From positions 62,001-126,000 of the forward strand of contig NZ_AMRN01000005.1 of the NCBI RefSeq assembly GCF_000300275.1: 64,000 nucleotides of DNA, read 5' to 3'. Made by a program: the position numbers and the translations under genes. The stretch is from Thalassospira profundimaris WP0211 (GTDB lineage Bacteria > Pseudomonadota > Alphaproteobacteria > Rhodospirillales > Thalassospiraceae). The stretch's first letter is position 1; every line of letters starts with the position of its first letter. Below, piece after piece: positions 45,440 to 54,682 of the stretch. Under the pieces are notes generated by a model, which was not told the DNA's origin, ran no database searches, and saw nothing but the letters and a program-made list of their open reading frames with translations.

Positions 45440-45461
45440 TACTCGTCTGTAATGGAGGGTA
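45440..45461 (+). promoter_or_regulatory. Candidate ROSE-like RNA thermometer hairpin over the hsp20 ribosome binding site
   Basis: In RNA, UACUC (45440-45444) pairs with GGGUA (45457-45461) and UCU (45446-45448) with GGA (45454-45456). One G (45445) is bulged and GUAAU forms the loop. The whole GGAGGG Shine-Dalgarno box is thereby masked. A bulged G opposite this box is the hallmark of ROSE elements upstream of alphaproteobacterial small heat-shock genes. A second hairpin GGGGCA-TGG-TGCCCC lies earlier in the leader. Confidence 0.45.
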
Positions 45462-45466
45462 CTACA

Positions 45467-45970
45467 ATGACTGGTCTTCAGACTCTTAATGGATCCCGTC
45501 GTCCGTCTTTTGCACCGACTTACGGTGATCCTTTCACTCTTATTTCCCGTGACGTTGATCGCATGATCGGTTCGATCTTTGGTCACCGTGCAGCCCCGTC
45601 GGCACAGGTATCTTCCGGAGAAGGCGAAGCGGCCCGACCGTTGCTGAGCCCACGGATCGACATCTATGACGGCGAAGATCACTTTGAACTTTCCGCCGAA
45701 CTCCCGGGCGTTGACCAGGATGATGTCAATGTCGAAGTGCTTGACGGTGTTCTGACCATCACCGGCGAGAAGAAATTCAGCCGTGAAAGCAAGGATGGCG
45801 CCCATGTTGTCGAGCGCAGCTATGGCAGCTTCAAGCGGTCCTTCCGCCTGAACGATACCATTGATGCCGACAACATTACCGCATCCTTCAAGAACGGTGT
45901 TCTGTTGCTTACTCTTCCAAAGGTAGCAGAACAGAAGCCCGAGCCGCGCAAGATTGCGGTGACAGGCTAA
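45467..45970 (+). CDS. Small heat-shock protein Hsp20 family
   Basis: A 167-residue alpha-crystallin-domain chaperone that holds unfolding proteins. The domain covers about residues 55-150 (SPRIDIYDGEDHFELSAELPG ... FKNGVLLLTLPK). The consensus RSYGSFKRSFRL and GVLTITG motifs are present and it ends LPKVAEQKPEPRKIAVTG. The longer frame from 45158 is not used: ATG 45467 has GGAGGG seven bases upstream and gives the normal N-terminus. It resembles IbpA/HspA-class proteins. Expression is likely controlled by RpoH and possibly by the thermometer leader. Confidence 0.94.
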   Translation: MTGLQTLNGSRRPSFAPTYGDPFTLISRDVDRMIGSIFGHRAAPSAQVSSGEGEAARPLLSPRIDIYDGEDHFELSAELPGVDQDDVNVEVLDGVLTITGEKKFSRESKDGAHVVERSYGSFKRSFRLNDTIDADNITASFKNGVLLLTLPKVAEQKPEPRKIAVTG

Positions 45971-46011
45971 GGACTGTCTCTCCTCCCTGAGAAGCTTCCC
46001 CTGATAAGACT

Positions 46012-46042
46012 GACGGGCGGTTTTACCGCCCGTCTTTTTTTT
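46012..46042 (+). terminator. Terminator of hsp20
   Basis: GACGGGCGGT and ACCGCCCGTC form a 10-bp stem with a TTT loop, followed by T8. It ends 31 bases before the convergent gene stop at 46073. Confidence 0.95.
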
Positions 46043-46072
46043 GTGTTCGCAGATTGGTGAGGCTTAGATTGC

Positions 46073-47185
46073 TTAACGGCCGGCATAGCCGCTGCAATGA
46101 TCAAGCGGCATATCAAAGAGCCCTGTTTCATCAAAACGGTCGAGTGCATCTGTCCACGGTGTCAGGTCGATGTTCTGCGTCTTGAGCCAGTCGGGATTGT
46201 AATAGGTATCGCAATAGCGATCCCCGCCATCACAGAGCAAGGTCACGACCGACCCGGTTTGACCGGCTTTCTTCATTTCCGAGATCAGCGACAGGGTCGC
46301 AATCAGGTTGGTGCCCGTCGATCCGCCGCAGCGCCGCCCAAGATGCTTTTTCAGGTAATAGAGGGCCGCAAAGCTTGCTGCGTCGGGGATGCGGTACATG
46401 CGATCGACCACGGTCGGGTTGAAGCTGGGTTCGACACGCGGGCGACCGATGCCTTCGACGCGCGATCCCTTGCTGTTGGTGACCGAACAGTCGCCGGTTT
46501 CATATCCATCATAAAACACCGAGTTTTCCGGGTCGGCCACGCAAAGCTCGCAGCCCTGACCAAGGCTTCGGCCATAACGGATATAGCGCCCGATGGTCGA
46601 TGATGTTCCGCCCGTTCCGGCACCAACAATGATCCAGCGCGGAATGGGGTGGGGTTCGCGTTTGAGCTGATCAAAGATGCTTTCGGCGATGTTGTTGTTA
46701 CCGCGCCAGTCGGTCGCGCGTTCGGCATAGGTGAACTGGTCCATGTAATGGCCGCCCAGTTCGCGTGCCAGACGTTGCGATTCTTCATAAATCTGACCAC
46801 TGTGATCAACCAGATGGCTTTCACCGCCATAAAAGGCGATCTGATCGATTTTTTGCTGTGATGTGGATTTCGGCATCACCGCAATAAAGCGCAGGCCAAG
46901 AAGGCGGGCGAAATAGGCCTCTGACACGGCGGTCGAGCCACTGGATGCCTCGATGATCGGGGTGTCCTTGTTGATCCAGCCATTGCACAGCCCATACAGA
47001 AACAGCGAACGCGCCAGACGATGTTTGAGGCTGCCGGACGGATGGGTCGACTCATCTTTAAGGTAAAGGCCAATGTCACCAAGCTTTGGCAGATCAAGGC
47101 GGATCAGATGGGTATCGGCAGACCGGTTGAAATCGGCTTCAATCGTGCTGATGGCATCGGCCACCCATTGGCGGTCATAAGGCAT
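46073..47185 (-). CDS. PLP-dependent cysteine synthase-family protein (cysteine desulfhydrase-like)
   Basis: A 370-residue fold-type II PLP enzyme. The PLP Lys lies in [16 protein letters not shown], the substrate loop is [15 protein letters not shown], and the phosphate-binding loop is [15 protein letters not shown]. It is longer than CysK and CysM and resembles the Cds1-type group described as L-cysteine desulfhydrases, which release sulfide. It could instead be an O-acetylserine or O-phosphoserine sulfhydrylase. The start is ATG 47185. The gene stands alone and convergent with hsp20. Confidence 0.82.
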   Translation of the reverse strand: MPYDRQWVADAISTIEADFNRSADTHLIRLDLPKLGDIGLYLKDESTHPSGSLKHRLARSLFLYGLCNGWINKDTPIIEASSGSTAVSEAYFARLLGLRFIAVMPKSTSQQKIDQIAFYGGESHLVDHSGQIYEESQRLARELGGHYMDQFTYAERATDWRGNNNIAESIFDQLKREPHPIPRWIIVGAGTGGTSSTIGRYIRYGRSLGQGCELCVADPENSVFYDGYETGDCSVTNSKGSRVEGIGRPRVEPSFNPTVVDRMYRIPDAASFAALYYLKKHLGRRCGGSTGTNLIATLSLISEMKKAGQTGSVVTLLCDGGDRYCDTYYNPDWLKTQNIDLTPWTDALDRFDETGLFDMPLDHCSGYAGR

Positions 47186-47417
47186 GGAACATCCTGACGT
47201 CTGGTTGGATCACTTTTTGGCCAAGTTTGGCCCGGAATCGTCATCTGTTTAGGGCAATATAATACAAAAAACGACAGTAAAATTGTGCCGATACATTTTG
47301 AGAACCGATCAGCAATCGTCGATTTTATCAGATTGGGCTTGCTAACACTTTTTTCAAAGCTCACCTTTAAGATACAAGCTTCACGATTCTTTCGATTTGA
47401 CGGGATGGCGCGAAATC

Positions 47418-47720
47418 ATGGCTGACGACGATAAGGACCCGTTTAGCGTACGTATGGGGGCCTCCGACATTGGGGCGGCCTATGACGTGCCTGTGCGTGT
47501 GTCAACGGTGATTGGCAAAAGCCAGATCCAGGTCGCGCAATTGATGCGCCTGACCCGTGGCGCCGTGCTTGAGCTGGACCGCCGTGTGGGGGAGCCGGTC
47601 GATATTTACGTCAACAACCGACTGGTCGCCCGCGGGGAATTGGTTGTCGTTGATGAAAATCTGGGTGTGACCATTACCGAGGTTGTAAAAAGCGGCATGG
47701 TCATCGAAACCCACCACTAA
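47418..47720 (+). CDS. fliN: Flagellar motor switch protein FliN
   Basis: A 100-residue protein dominated by a SpoA domain (YDVPVRVSTVIGKSQIQVAQLM ... GAVLELDRRVGEPVDIYVNNRLVARGELVVVDENLGV). This is the C-ring protein FliN that switches flagellar rotation. A short acidic N-terminus (ADDDKDPF) precedes the domain. ATG 47418 is preferred over a TTG at 47397. No other flagellar gene is in the window, so it is a solitary copy or lies apart from the main cluster. A strong terminator follows. Confidence 0.92.
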   Translation: MADDDKDPFSVRMGASDIGAAYDVPVRVSTVIGKSQIQVAQLMRLTRGAVLELDRRVGEPVDIYVNNRLVARGELVVVDENLGVTITEVVKSGMVIETHH

Positions 47721-47745
47721 TTGCGAACGCACCGCAATCAACGCT

Positions 47746-47781
47746 TCCCACCTGTTCTTGGCTGACGGTGGGATTTTTTTG
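47746..47781 (+). terminator. Terminator of fliN
   Basis: TCCCACC (47746-47752) pairs with GGTGGGA (47767-47773), followed by a run of T. Confidence 0.85.
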
Positions 47782-47899
47782 TCTTCGGTGGAACTTGCAA
47801 GATTTTCAGGCGTTTGTGGATAAACCCCTTTGAAGACTCAAGTTCCGGTCAACTGTATTTGATGACAGTTGGCGACCTCATTTAGCCGAGGGTTACCCC

Positions 47900-50254
47900 A
47901 TGATTAATCTAGTGACATCAGGCCTTCTGGCTTTGATCGGTCTTGCACTTGCTGTTGGCGGTGCATGGCTGATTGCAGTCGGCGGGAGCTTCTATTACGC
48001 GCTTGCCGGGTTGGCCTTCCTGTTTGCAAGCTTTCTGGCCTTTACACGCAAGCCCGTTCTGTTGCCGTTTTATGGCGCGTTTACACTCGCAAGTCTGGTC
48101 TGGGCTGTGTGGGAGGCCGGGTTTGACTGGTGGCAACTGGCACCGCGCGGCGGCCTGATCATTGTTGTCGGGCTTTGGCTGATGACGCCTGTTTTCCGCA
48201 AAACGCTGGTCCGGACGTCGCAGGATGAGGATGGTGCAAGCGAGAATAAGGCGCCGGTTCGGTCCTTTGTGCTTGAAGGCAGCGTCGTTATCGCCGTGAT
48301 CGTTGCGGTTTATTCGATGATGAACAATCCCAATGCAATCGAGGGCACCCTGCCAACCAGCACGGTTGTCGAGAACCCGCAATATGGCGGGTCTGTGCCC
48401 GATCGCGATTGGCATCATTATGGTCGGACGACCTATGGGCAGCGCTATTCACCGCTTGATCAGATTAATACCGACAATGTTGCGTCGCTTGAACAGGCAT
48501 GGGTCTATCAGACCGGTGATTTGAAACGCGAAAGTGACGTGCCGGAAACCACCTATCAGGTCACACCGCTTAAGATCGGCGAGACGCTATATCTTTGCAC
48601 GCCACACAGTTGGGCGATTGCGATTGATGCCAAAACCGGTCAGGAAAAGTGGAAATTTGATCCGGGTATTCCGCAAAACCCGGACCGTCAGCATCAAACA
48701 TGCCGGGGTGTGACCTATTACAAGGATGCTGCGACGAACGAAACCGGTCCCTGCACCGAACGTGTGTTCCTGCCGACATCCGATGCACGCCTGATCGCCC
48801 TTGATGCGGCAACGGGTGAAATCTGCCCGTCATTCGGGGATGAGGGCACGGTGCATCTGGAAACCAACATGCCCTACAACCCGGCGGGTTATTACTATTC
48901 AACGTCACCGCCGGTTGCTGCAGATGGCAAGATCATTATCGGCGGGGCGGTGAATGACAACTATTCCACCAAATCGCAGTCGGGCGTTATTCGCGCCTAT
49001 GACATCAATACTGGCGAGCTGATCTGGAACTGGGATTCCGGCAATCCGGAACAAACCGAACCAATCCCCGATGATCAAACCTATACTGCCAACTCGCCCA
49101 ACAGCTGGTCTGTATCCAGTGCGGACGAGGCGCTTGGCATGATTTACGTGCCGCTGGGCAACAAGGTCCCGGATCAGTTGGGCATGAACCGCGATGAAAA
49201 TGTCGAAACTTATTCCTCGTCGATCGTGGCACTCAGCCTTGAGACCGGGCAGGTCCAGTGGGTGCGTCAGACGGTGCATCATGACCTTTGGGACATGGAT
49301 GTACCGGCACAGCCAGCTCTGCTTGATATCACCAGCCCCGATGGGGAAACCGTTCCGGCATTGGTCGGACCGACCAAACAGGGCGATATCTATGTTCTGG
49401 ATCGCCGCACCGGTGAGCCGATCATTCCGGTGACCGAGGTGCCCGCACCCGGCGGTGCAATCCCCGAGGATCATACCGCCCCGACCCAGCCGGTCTCAGA
49501 CCTGACCTTCATGCCAGAACCGCTTACCGGCAAGGATATGTGGGGCATTACCCTGTTTGATCAGATGGCGTGCCGTATCGCGTTCCATCTGTTGAAATAC
49601 GAAGGCCGTTACACGCCGCCGTCTCTGGAAGGGACGCTGGTGTATCCCGGCAACTTCGGGACGTTCAACTGGGGCAGTGTTGCGGTTGATCCGGAACGCC
49701 AGATCATGTTTGGCATGCCGACCTATCTTGCCTTTACCTCGCGCCTGATCCCGCGTGCCGAGGTGCCACCCCGTGGCAGTGAAAAGGCCAGTGAAATGGG
49801 GATTAACCGGAACGAAGGTGCGCCTTATGCCGTTGAAATGGGGCCGTTCCTGTCGCCGCTTGGCATTCCGTGTCAGGCCCCGCCATGGGGGTATGTTGCC
49901 GGTGCCGACCTGCGCACGGGCGAGATTGCCTATATGCATAAAAATGGTACGGTCGAAGACATGACCCCGTTGCCATTGCCATTCGAACTTGGTGTGCCGG
50001 GCATTGGTGGCCCGATCCTGACCAAGGGTGGCGTGGCGTTCCTTGGGGCGGCGGTTGATAACTATTTCCGTGCCTATGACGCTACGACCGGCGAGAAAAT
50101 TTGGGAAACCCGTCTTCCGGCCGGTGGTCAATCAACGCCAATGACCTATGAAACCGATGACGGGACACAATATGTGCTGATCGTCGCCGGTGGTCATGGA
50201 TCGATTGGCACCAAACCGGGCGATTATGTGATTGCCTACAAGCTTGCCGAGTAA
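47900..50254 (+). CDS. gcd: Membrane-bound PQQ-dependent dehydrogenase (glucose/quinate/shikimate type)
   Basis: A 784-residue quinoprotein dehydrogenase. The first 130 residues contain four or five membrane helices, as in Gcd. After a short linker a PQQ-binding eight-blade propeller fills the rest: typical motifs are DRDWHHYGRTTYGQRYSPLDQINTDNV (shortened in family logos), WKFDPGIPQNPDRQHQTCRGVTYY, VHHDLWDMDVPAQPALLDI and GGPILTKGGVAFLGAAVDNYFRAYD. It oxidises aldoses in the periplasm and passes electrons to ubiquinone. Glucose is the likely substrate, but quinate or shikimate cannot be excluded. No PQQ synthesis gene is nearby. Confidence 0.88.
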   Translation: MINLVTSGLLALIGLALAVGGAWLIAVGGSFYYALAGLAFLFASFLAFTRKPVLLPFYGAFTLASLVWAVWEAGFDWWQLAPRGGLIIVVGLWLMTPVFRKTLVRTSQDEDGASENKAPVRSFVLEGSVVIAVIVAVYSMMNNPNAIEGTLPTSTVVENPQYGGSVPDRDWHHYGRTTYGQRYSPLDQINTDNVASLEQAWVYQTGDLKRESDVPETTYQVTPLKIGETLYLCTPHSWAIAIDAKTGQEKWKFDPGIPQNPDRQHQTCRGVTYYKDAATNETGPCTERVFLPTSDARLIALDAATGEICPSFGDEGTVHLETNMPYNPAGYYYSTSPPVAADGKIIIGGAVNDNYSTKSQSGVIRAYDINTGELIWNWDSGNPEQTEPIPDDQTYTANSPNSWSVSSADEALGMIYVPLGNKVPDQLGMNRDENVETYSSSIVALSLETGQVQWVRQTVHHDLWDMDVPAQPALLDITSPDGETVPALVGPTKQGDIYVLDRRTGEPIIPVTEVPAPGGAIPEDHTAPTQPVSDLTFMPEPLTGKDMWGITLFDQMACRIAFHLLKYEGRYTPPSLEGTLVYPGNFGTFNWGSVAVDPERQIMFGMPTYLAFTSRLIPRAEVPPRGSEKASEMGINRNEGAPYAVEMGPFLSPLGIPCQAPPWGYVAGADLRTGEIAYMHKNGTVEDMTPLPLPFELGVPGIGGPILTKGGVAFLGAAVDNYFRAYDATTGEKIWETRLPAGGQSTPMTYETDDGTQYVLIVAGGHGSIGTKPGDYVIAYKLAE

Positions 50255-50280
50255 GATCGGCCAAAACAGACCTTAAAGCG

Positions 50281-50312
50281 CACGGGCACCTGAAAGAAAT
50301 CAGGTGCCCGTG
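50281..50312. terminator. Terminator after the PQQ dehydrogenase gene
   Basis: CACGGGCACCTGA and TCAGGTGCCCGTG make a perfect 13-bp stem with loop AAGAAA, between convergent genes. There is no T-run, but it is the only strong stem. Confidence 0.7.
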
Positions 50313-50333
50313 TCGTATGTGGCGCTTGCAAGC

Positions 50334-51101
50334 CTATCCCGTTGCATCAAGGGCGAGGCGTTTTTCAATCCGTTGAATTTCCTCAGGCCGGAGCCTTGGT
50401 TCCAGCGCGTCCAGTGCGGCCTGTGCGTCCAGTGGTTCTGCCTCGTTGGCACCTTCGGGAAAGGTGATCGGGCCGCGTGCCGCACGCCTTAGCCAATAAT
50501 AGGCGTCGGCATAATTCTGTTTCACGCCCCAGCCACGTTCAAGCAAGGCACCGAACATGAATTGTGCGGCGTGCATATTTTCGTTTGCGGCAACTTCAAA
50601 GTAATGCGCGGCCTCGACAAAGTTCTGGCGGACCCCGCGGCCATGGAAATACTGCGCGCCGATCATATAGGCGGCATTGGCATTGTGCGGATCAATGCGC
50701 AGTGCGCGCTTGAAATACTTCGTGGCCTGAAAATGATCGTAGGGCAGGCCAAATCCGTTGAAATGCATCAGACCAAGATAATAGATCGCCCCGCCATGGT
50801 TGGTCTTTGCGGCTTTGCCAAACCACTCGGCCGCCATTTCATATTCAGGCGCACCCAGATCACCACGAAAATACAGCAGGCCCAGCGCATATTGCGCATA
50901 CGGGTCGTTTTCCTGTGCCGCCAGATGCCAGAAGGACTGCGCGCGCAGGTAATCCCCAGCCTGATAGGCATAGTAACCTGTCTGGTATTCCTTGCTCATG
51001 CCTGCTGTGTGTCCCGCTGTTGGCAACAGCAGGCAGGCCAGCACGGCAAGTGCGAATAAGGGGTGTCGGCCCGAAAGGCTGGCCGATGTGGGGCTGGTCA
51101 C
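50334..51101 (-). CDS. Secreted Sel1-like/TPR repeat protein
   Basis: A 255-residue exported protein. A signal-like hydrophobic core (LFALAVLACLLLPTAGHTAG) is followed by four or five Sel1-like helical repeats of 35-36 residues (DPYAQYALGLLYFRGDLG, GGAIYYLGLMHFNGFGL, NANAAYMIGAQYFHGRGV, HAAQFMFGALLERGWGV). Sel1 repeats mediate protein-protein contacts. GTG 51101 is the apparent start. It is followed by the DUF2794 gene upstream in the same orientation with a 12-base gap, so the two may be cotranscribed. No specific partner is known. Confidence 0.82.
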   Translation of the reverse strand: MTSPTSASLSGRHPLFALAVLACLLLPTAGHTAGMSKEYQTGYYAYQAGDYLRAQSFWHLAAQENDPYAQYALGLLYFRGDLGAPEYEMAAEWFGKAAKTNHGGAIYYLGLMHFNGFGLPYDHFQATKYFKRALRIDPHNANAAYMIGAQYFHGRGVRQNFVEAAHYFEVAANENMHAAQFMFGALLERGWGVKQNYADAYYWLRRAARGPITFPEGANEAEPLDAQAALDALEPRLRPEEIQRIEKRLALDATG

Positions 51102-51113
51102 GTGTGGGAACCG

Positions 51114-51470
51114 TCAGGAGTTTGTTTTAAACAGGGGCACGACCTTGCGGGCGCGTTTTTCGATGGCTTCAAGCACATTGACGATTTCAGCGCTTTGTTT
51201 GATGCGCTCACCGCTATGCAGGGCAACATATTGTCCGGCATTTTTGTGCTCGTTACCGAGCTTGATGACCGTGAAAAGAGGGGTTTCGTGGGTTGAACGG
51301 AAAATCGAAAACATCGCCATCCCGTCCAGATGATCGATGGCATAATCCTTCCAGGCGCCGCTGGCAACCTGTCGGGAATATGTGTTCATGAGTTTCATCA
51401 GTTCAGCCCGGTCAAAATGAACAAAGCTTTTGGCTTTGCGGTATTTGGCCAAATCGAACAATGTTCCCAT
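51114..51470 (-). CDS. DUF2794 family protein
   Basis: A 118-residue cytoplasmic protein of a conserved alphaproteobacterial family of unknown function. The family core is visible: FDRAELMKLMNTYSRQVASG, WKDYAIDHLDGMAMFSIFRS and TPLFTVIKL. ATG 51470 with GGAG six bases upstream is used; the open frame reaches 51566 without support. It precedes the Sel1 protein gene by 12 bases. Function is not known. Confidence 0.87.
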   Translation of the reverse strand: MGTLFDLAKYRKAKSFVHFDRAELMKLMNTYSRQVASGAWKDYAIDHLDGMAMFSIFRSTHETPLFTVIKLGNEHKNAGQYVALHSGERIKQSAEIVNVLEAIEKRARKVVPLFKTNS

Positions 51471-51595
51471 GTGGTACTCCGGCAGCGTGTGTTCGGGGTT
51501 GTCCTTTGCCACAACGGGAAGATGACAACCTGATGACACGGTAGCGCGGATTGACCGAGGCCTCAAGTTTCAATGGATGAAAAACGGACCGGATT

Positions 51596-52021
51596 TTAGA
51601 GGCTGCGAGAACGGGTTGGCGGCCAATCAACGGTTTGCGATCCGGTGTTGTAGGGATCCGGTGTGCGATAGCAACTGACCGCCGCAAGCGAGCGATAGCA
51701 ATAAAGCGGCGGTTCAGGCACCGGTTCCTTTTTGCAATAGGACTTGCCGTCAATCTTGCGGATGGTCGAGCAATCCTGACCGGTCGATAGCGAAACCGCA
51801 TGGTCAATCAGGGTTTTGTCCGAATTGATGATGCTGACCACGTCAAAGGCAATATACCACTCACCGCCGGTAAACAGGCTGGTGCCGACAACATCGGACA
51901 TCGTTGTTCCACAGCCCGATACAGTCGACCCCATCAAGGCTGCAAACAGCCCGGCAAGGATACGCTGTCGGATAAGGCGCCGTTTTGCGGGCTTGGTATG
52001 TGCAGTCTCGCGACGTTTCAT
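51596..52021 (-). CDS. Small conserved lipoprotein, unknown function
   Basis: A 141-residue lipoprotein. The signal peptide has a Lys/Arg-rich start (MKRRE...KPAKRRLIRQR), a hydrophobic core and a lipobox at TVSGCGT. The mature protein has paired Cys residues (DCSTIRKIDGKSYC and LYCYRSLAAVSCYRTPDPY), a pattern seen in small alphaproteobacterial outer-membrane-linked proteins. ATG 52021 with GGAG supports this start over 52048. No function is known. Confidence 0.8.
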   Translation of the reverse strand: MKRRETAHTKPAKRRLIRQRILAGLFAALMGSTVSGCGTTMSDVVGTSLFTGGEWYIAFDVVSIINSDKTLIDHAVSLSTGQDCSTIRKIDGKSYCKKEPVPEPPLYCYRSLAAVSCYRTPDPYNTGSQTVDWPPTRSRSL

Positions 52022-52469
52022 TGTGGTCTCCGTCCGCTCACCGGGCAAATATGACCGATGACAAGTTCAAATCTGTTCCCTTGGCATTTACCAAAGCAAG
52101 CCCTGTGCCGAACTGTGTCTTTGCCCCCGATAAAACGACATGTGGCACTGATCGTGGGCGTTTTCAGCCCTGTGCATCACCGTCAAAAAGCATCCGGGTG
52201 CGGTGATGGTGGCGTTCAAACATTTCAAAGCCGTTTAAAACCGGCGATGTCGCGGGGAAAATGTGTGTCTGGCAGGCAATTCTTTCCCGTTGGGTTTGCT
52301 GTGCCCGAATTGGGCCACATGGCGCTGATATCAGCCATGAAACGGTTATTGCGATCCCGCTTAATCCGAGGACGGGGCAAAATAATCGTCGGAATAACCG
52401 GAATGGTGTCGAGCAGACTTGACCCTGTACCCGCTGGCGCGTTAAATCCTTGCCAGAAATTTTTCAGAT
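52022..52469. other. Region without a convincing gene
   Basis: About 450 bases between a divergent lipoprotein gene and the YfgM-like gene. A plus-strand open frame of 137 codons exists, but its codons (TTA, ATA, CGA, GGA) are unlike the host and it has no Shine-Dalgarno sequence. The stretch ends at a hairpin at 52470-52490, so a non-coding transcript is possible. Confidence 0.5.
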
Positions 52470-52490
52470 AAGCGGGCAGGTTGCCCGCTT
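52470..52490 (+). terminator. Hairpin upstream of the YfgM-like gene
   Basis: AAGCGGGCA and TGCCCGCTT with loop GGT, then TATTG. It has terminator form on the plus strand although no protein gene precedes it. Confidence 0.5.
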
Positions 52491-52517
52491 TATTGTGACC
52501 GGATTGGAGCCGTTTTC

Positions 52518-53168
52518 GTGGTTGATATTTTCCAGGAAGTCGAAGAAGACCTTAAGCGTGAACGCAGCGAAGAGCTGTGGCGCAAATACGGGAAATACGT
52601 GATCGGCGTTGCAGCGGCCATCGTGCTGGGTGTTGCCGGTCGTGAAGGCTGGAAAACCTATGAAACCAGCACCAGCATCGAAAACGGTACCCGTCTTGCC
52701 AATGCCGTCGAACTGGCACAGGACAGCGCAACCGACGAAGACGCCGCATTGGCCGCCCTTGATGCGATCATCGCCGATGGCAATGCCGATTTTGTCGCGC
52801 TTGGTCATTTCCAGAAGGCTGCCGTTTACCTTCGCGCGGATGCGACGCCGTCAGCAATCAGCGAACTCGAAGCGATTGCCGGTAATTCCGACATTGATCA
52901 GGTTTATCGTGATCTTGCGGTTGTTCAGATCGCAATGAACAGTGCCAGTGCCGAAAACGCACAGGACCTGATCACGCGTCTGGAGCCGATCGCAGTGCCC
53001 GAGAATGCGTGGTACTACTCTGCACGTGAAATGATTGCACTTCTGCATATCGCGGGTGATGAGGTCGAAGCCGCCAAACCGCTTCTGACCGAGATTGCTG
53101 ATGATAACAGTGCGCCGGCCGGAATGCGCGCACGGGCAAGTGAAATTCTCAAGGCTGTTGGTGCCTGA
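52518..53168 (+). CDS. YfgM-like tetratricopeptide membrane protein
   Basis: A 216-residue inner-membrane protein. A cytoplasmic start (VDIFQEVEEDLKRERSEELWRKYGKY) leads to one membrane segment (about residues 30-45, VIGVAAAIVLGVAG). A periplasmic helical repeat domain follows, with YLRADATPSAISELEAIAG-like repeats. This matches YfgM of E. coli, linked to envelope chaperone traffic and situated next to bamB and der there too. GTG 52518 has GGAG nine bases upstream. The bamB gene follows 69 bases on. Confidence 0.85.
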   Translation: MVDIFQEVEEDLKRERSEELWRKYGKYVIGVAAAIVLGVAGREGWKTYETSTSIENGTRLANAVELAQDSATDEDAALAALDAIIADGNADFVALGHFQKAAVYLRADATPSAISELEAIAGNSDIDQVYRDLAVVQIAMNSASAENAQDLITRLEPIAVPENAWYYSAREMIALLHIAGDEVEAAKPLLTEIADDNSAPAGMRARASEILKAVGA

Positions 53169-53237
53169 GGTTCTTCGGGCATCAATGGATCGCAACCCGC
53201 GATCCATATGACGTGAGTTTTTTCAGGGGATACGGTT

Positions 53238-54572
53238 TTGACCACACGCGGTATTAAGTCACTTCTTTGCGTAATGGGCCTGACAGGCCTTTTGGCAGGG
53301 TGTTCAAGCTGGCTTGGCGAGGCAGAAGATCCGCCGCTCCCGGGGGAGCGTATTTCGGTCCTTGCCCTGCAAAGCACGGTTCAGCCCGACATTGAACTGA
53401 CCGACCAGCGCGTGATTTTGCCTGAACCCGAACCGATGGTCGACTGGCCGCAAAATGGCGGCTATCCGAGCCACGCACTTCATCACGTTGCCCTTGATAA
53501 CGACGTCCTCGAACAGGACTGGTCGATTGATATCGGCGAAGGGTCGATGGATGACAACCTTTTGCTTAATCAGGCGATTGTCGCGCGCGGTGTGATCTTT
53601 ACCATCGACGCCAGCGCCGAAGTCCGTGCCTTTGCCGCATCTTCGGGCAAGCGGATCTGGTCGCTTGAACTCGCCCCTGAGGACGAAGAAGACAGCTCGC
53701 TTTTGGGCGGCGGTCTGGCCTATGAGGCCGGTGTTATCTATGCCACCACGGGCTTTGCCGAAATCATTGCCATTGATGCGCCAAGTGCCACGATCCTCTG
53801 GCGTCAACAGGTCACGGCACCGATGCGTTCTGCGCCGACTGTGCGCGGTGGTCGCGTCTTTGCCATTACCATCGATAACCAGACTGTCGCACTGAATGCG
53901 CGCACGGGCGAAACGCTTTGGAACCATCGTGGTGCATCCGAGGGCGCGTCCTTTATCGGTGGTGCCAGCCCGGCGGTGGATCAGGGCGTTGTCATTTCAG
54001 CCTATTCGACGGGCGAGCTTTATGCCCTTCGCGTTGAAAACGGTCAGGTGATCTGGTCGGATGCGCTGGCGGCGGCCGGTCGTACCGATGCGGTGTCGGC
54101 GATTGCCGATATTCGCGGCCTGCCGGTGATTGATAATGATCTGGTGATCGCGACAAGTAACTCCGGTTTGACGACCGCGATTGACCTTCGCACCGGGGTT
54201 CGTGTCTGGGAACTTGAGGCCGGTGGCATCCAGTCACCATGGGTGGCCGGCGAATATGTATACCTGCTAACCAATACAAATGACTTGATTGCCTTGCGTC
54301 GACGCACCGGACAGGTTAAATGGGTGACCGTTCTGCCCCGTTTTACCGATCCCGAGGATCAGGAAGGCCCGATAGTCTGGACAGGGCCGGTACTGGCCGG
54401 TGACAGGTTGATCGTTGGTAACGAGCAGGGCGAAGTAATGACTGTTTCCCCTTATAGCGGTGACATTCTTGGTGAGGACGAAGTTTCCGGGCCAATTACC
54501 CTGCCGCCATCTGTTGCCGGTGACAGCCTTTACTTCCTGACTGCGGATGCCGATCTAATCGCATATCGCTGA
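53238..54572 (+). CDS. bamB: Outer membrane protein assembly factor BamB
   Basis: A 444-residue lipoprotein of the Bam complex that inserts beta-barrels in the outer membrane. The signal peptide ends in a lipobox (LTGLLAGCSSW), then an eight-blade PQQ-like propeller without cofactor motifs (IFTIDASAEVRAFAASSGKRIW, AISAYSTGELYALRVENG in similar spacing). TTG 53238 is the start, with AGGGGA seven bases upstream; no ATG is available. It lies in the conserved yfgM-bamB-der order. Confidence 0.9.
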   Translation: MTTRGIKSLLCVMGLTGLLAGCSSWLGEAEDPPLPGERISVLALQSTVQPDIELTDQRVILPEPEPMVDWPQNGGYPSHALHHVALDNDVLEQDWSIDIGEGSMDDNLLLNQAIVARGVIFTIDASAEVRAFAASSGKRIWSLELAPEDEEDSSLLGGGLAYEAGVIYATTGFAEIIAIDAPSATILWRQQVTAPMRSAPTVRGGRVFAITIDNQTVALNARTGETLWNHRGASEGASFIGGASPAVDQGVVISAYSTGELYALRVENGQVIWSDALAAAGRTDAVSAIADIRGLPVIDNDLVIATSNSGLTTAIDLRTGVRVWELEAGGIQSPWVAGEYVYLLTNTNDLIALRRRTGQVKWVTVLPRFTDPEDQEGPIVWTGPVLAGDRLIVGNEQGEVMTVSPYSGDILGEDEVSGPITLPPSVAGDSLYFLTADADLIAYR

Positions 54573-54682
54573 TCAGGATACAGTTTTAGGCAAGGCGATT
54601 TGCCTTGCAGGATTTGCGATGCGCCGTGGGACAATGTGCCCACGGCGCATAACGCCTTTTATTACGAGAGTCTGAAAATCAG

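Noticed and set aside
52058-52471. Plus-strand open frame of 137 codons
   Set aside because: Codons (TTA, ATA, CGA, GGA) are not typical of the genome, no Shine-Dalgarno sequence is present and nothing resembles a protein family. Treated as non-coding.
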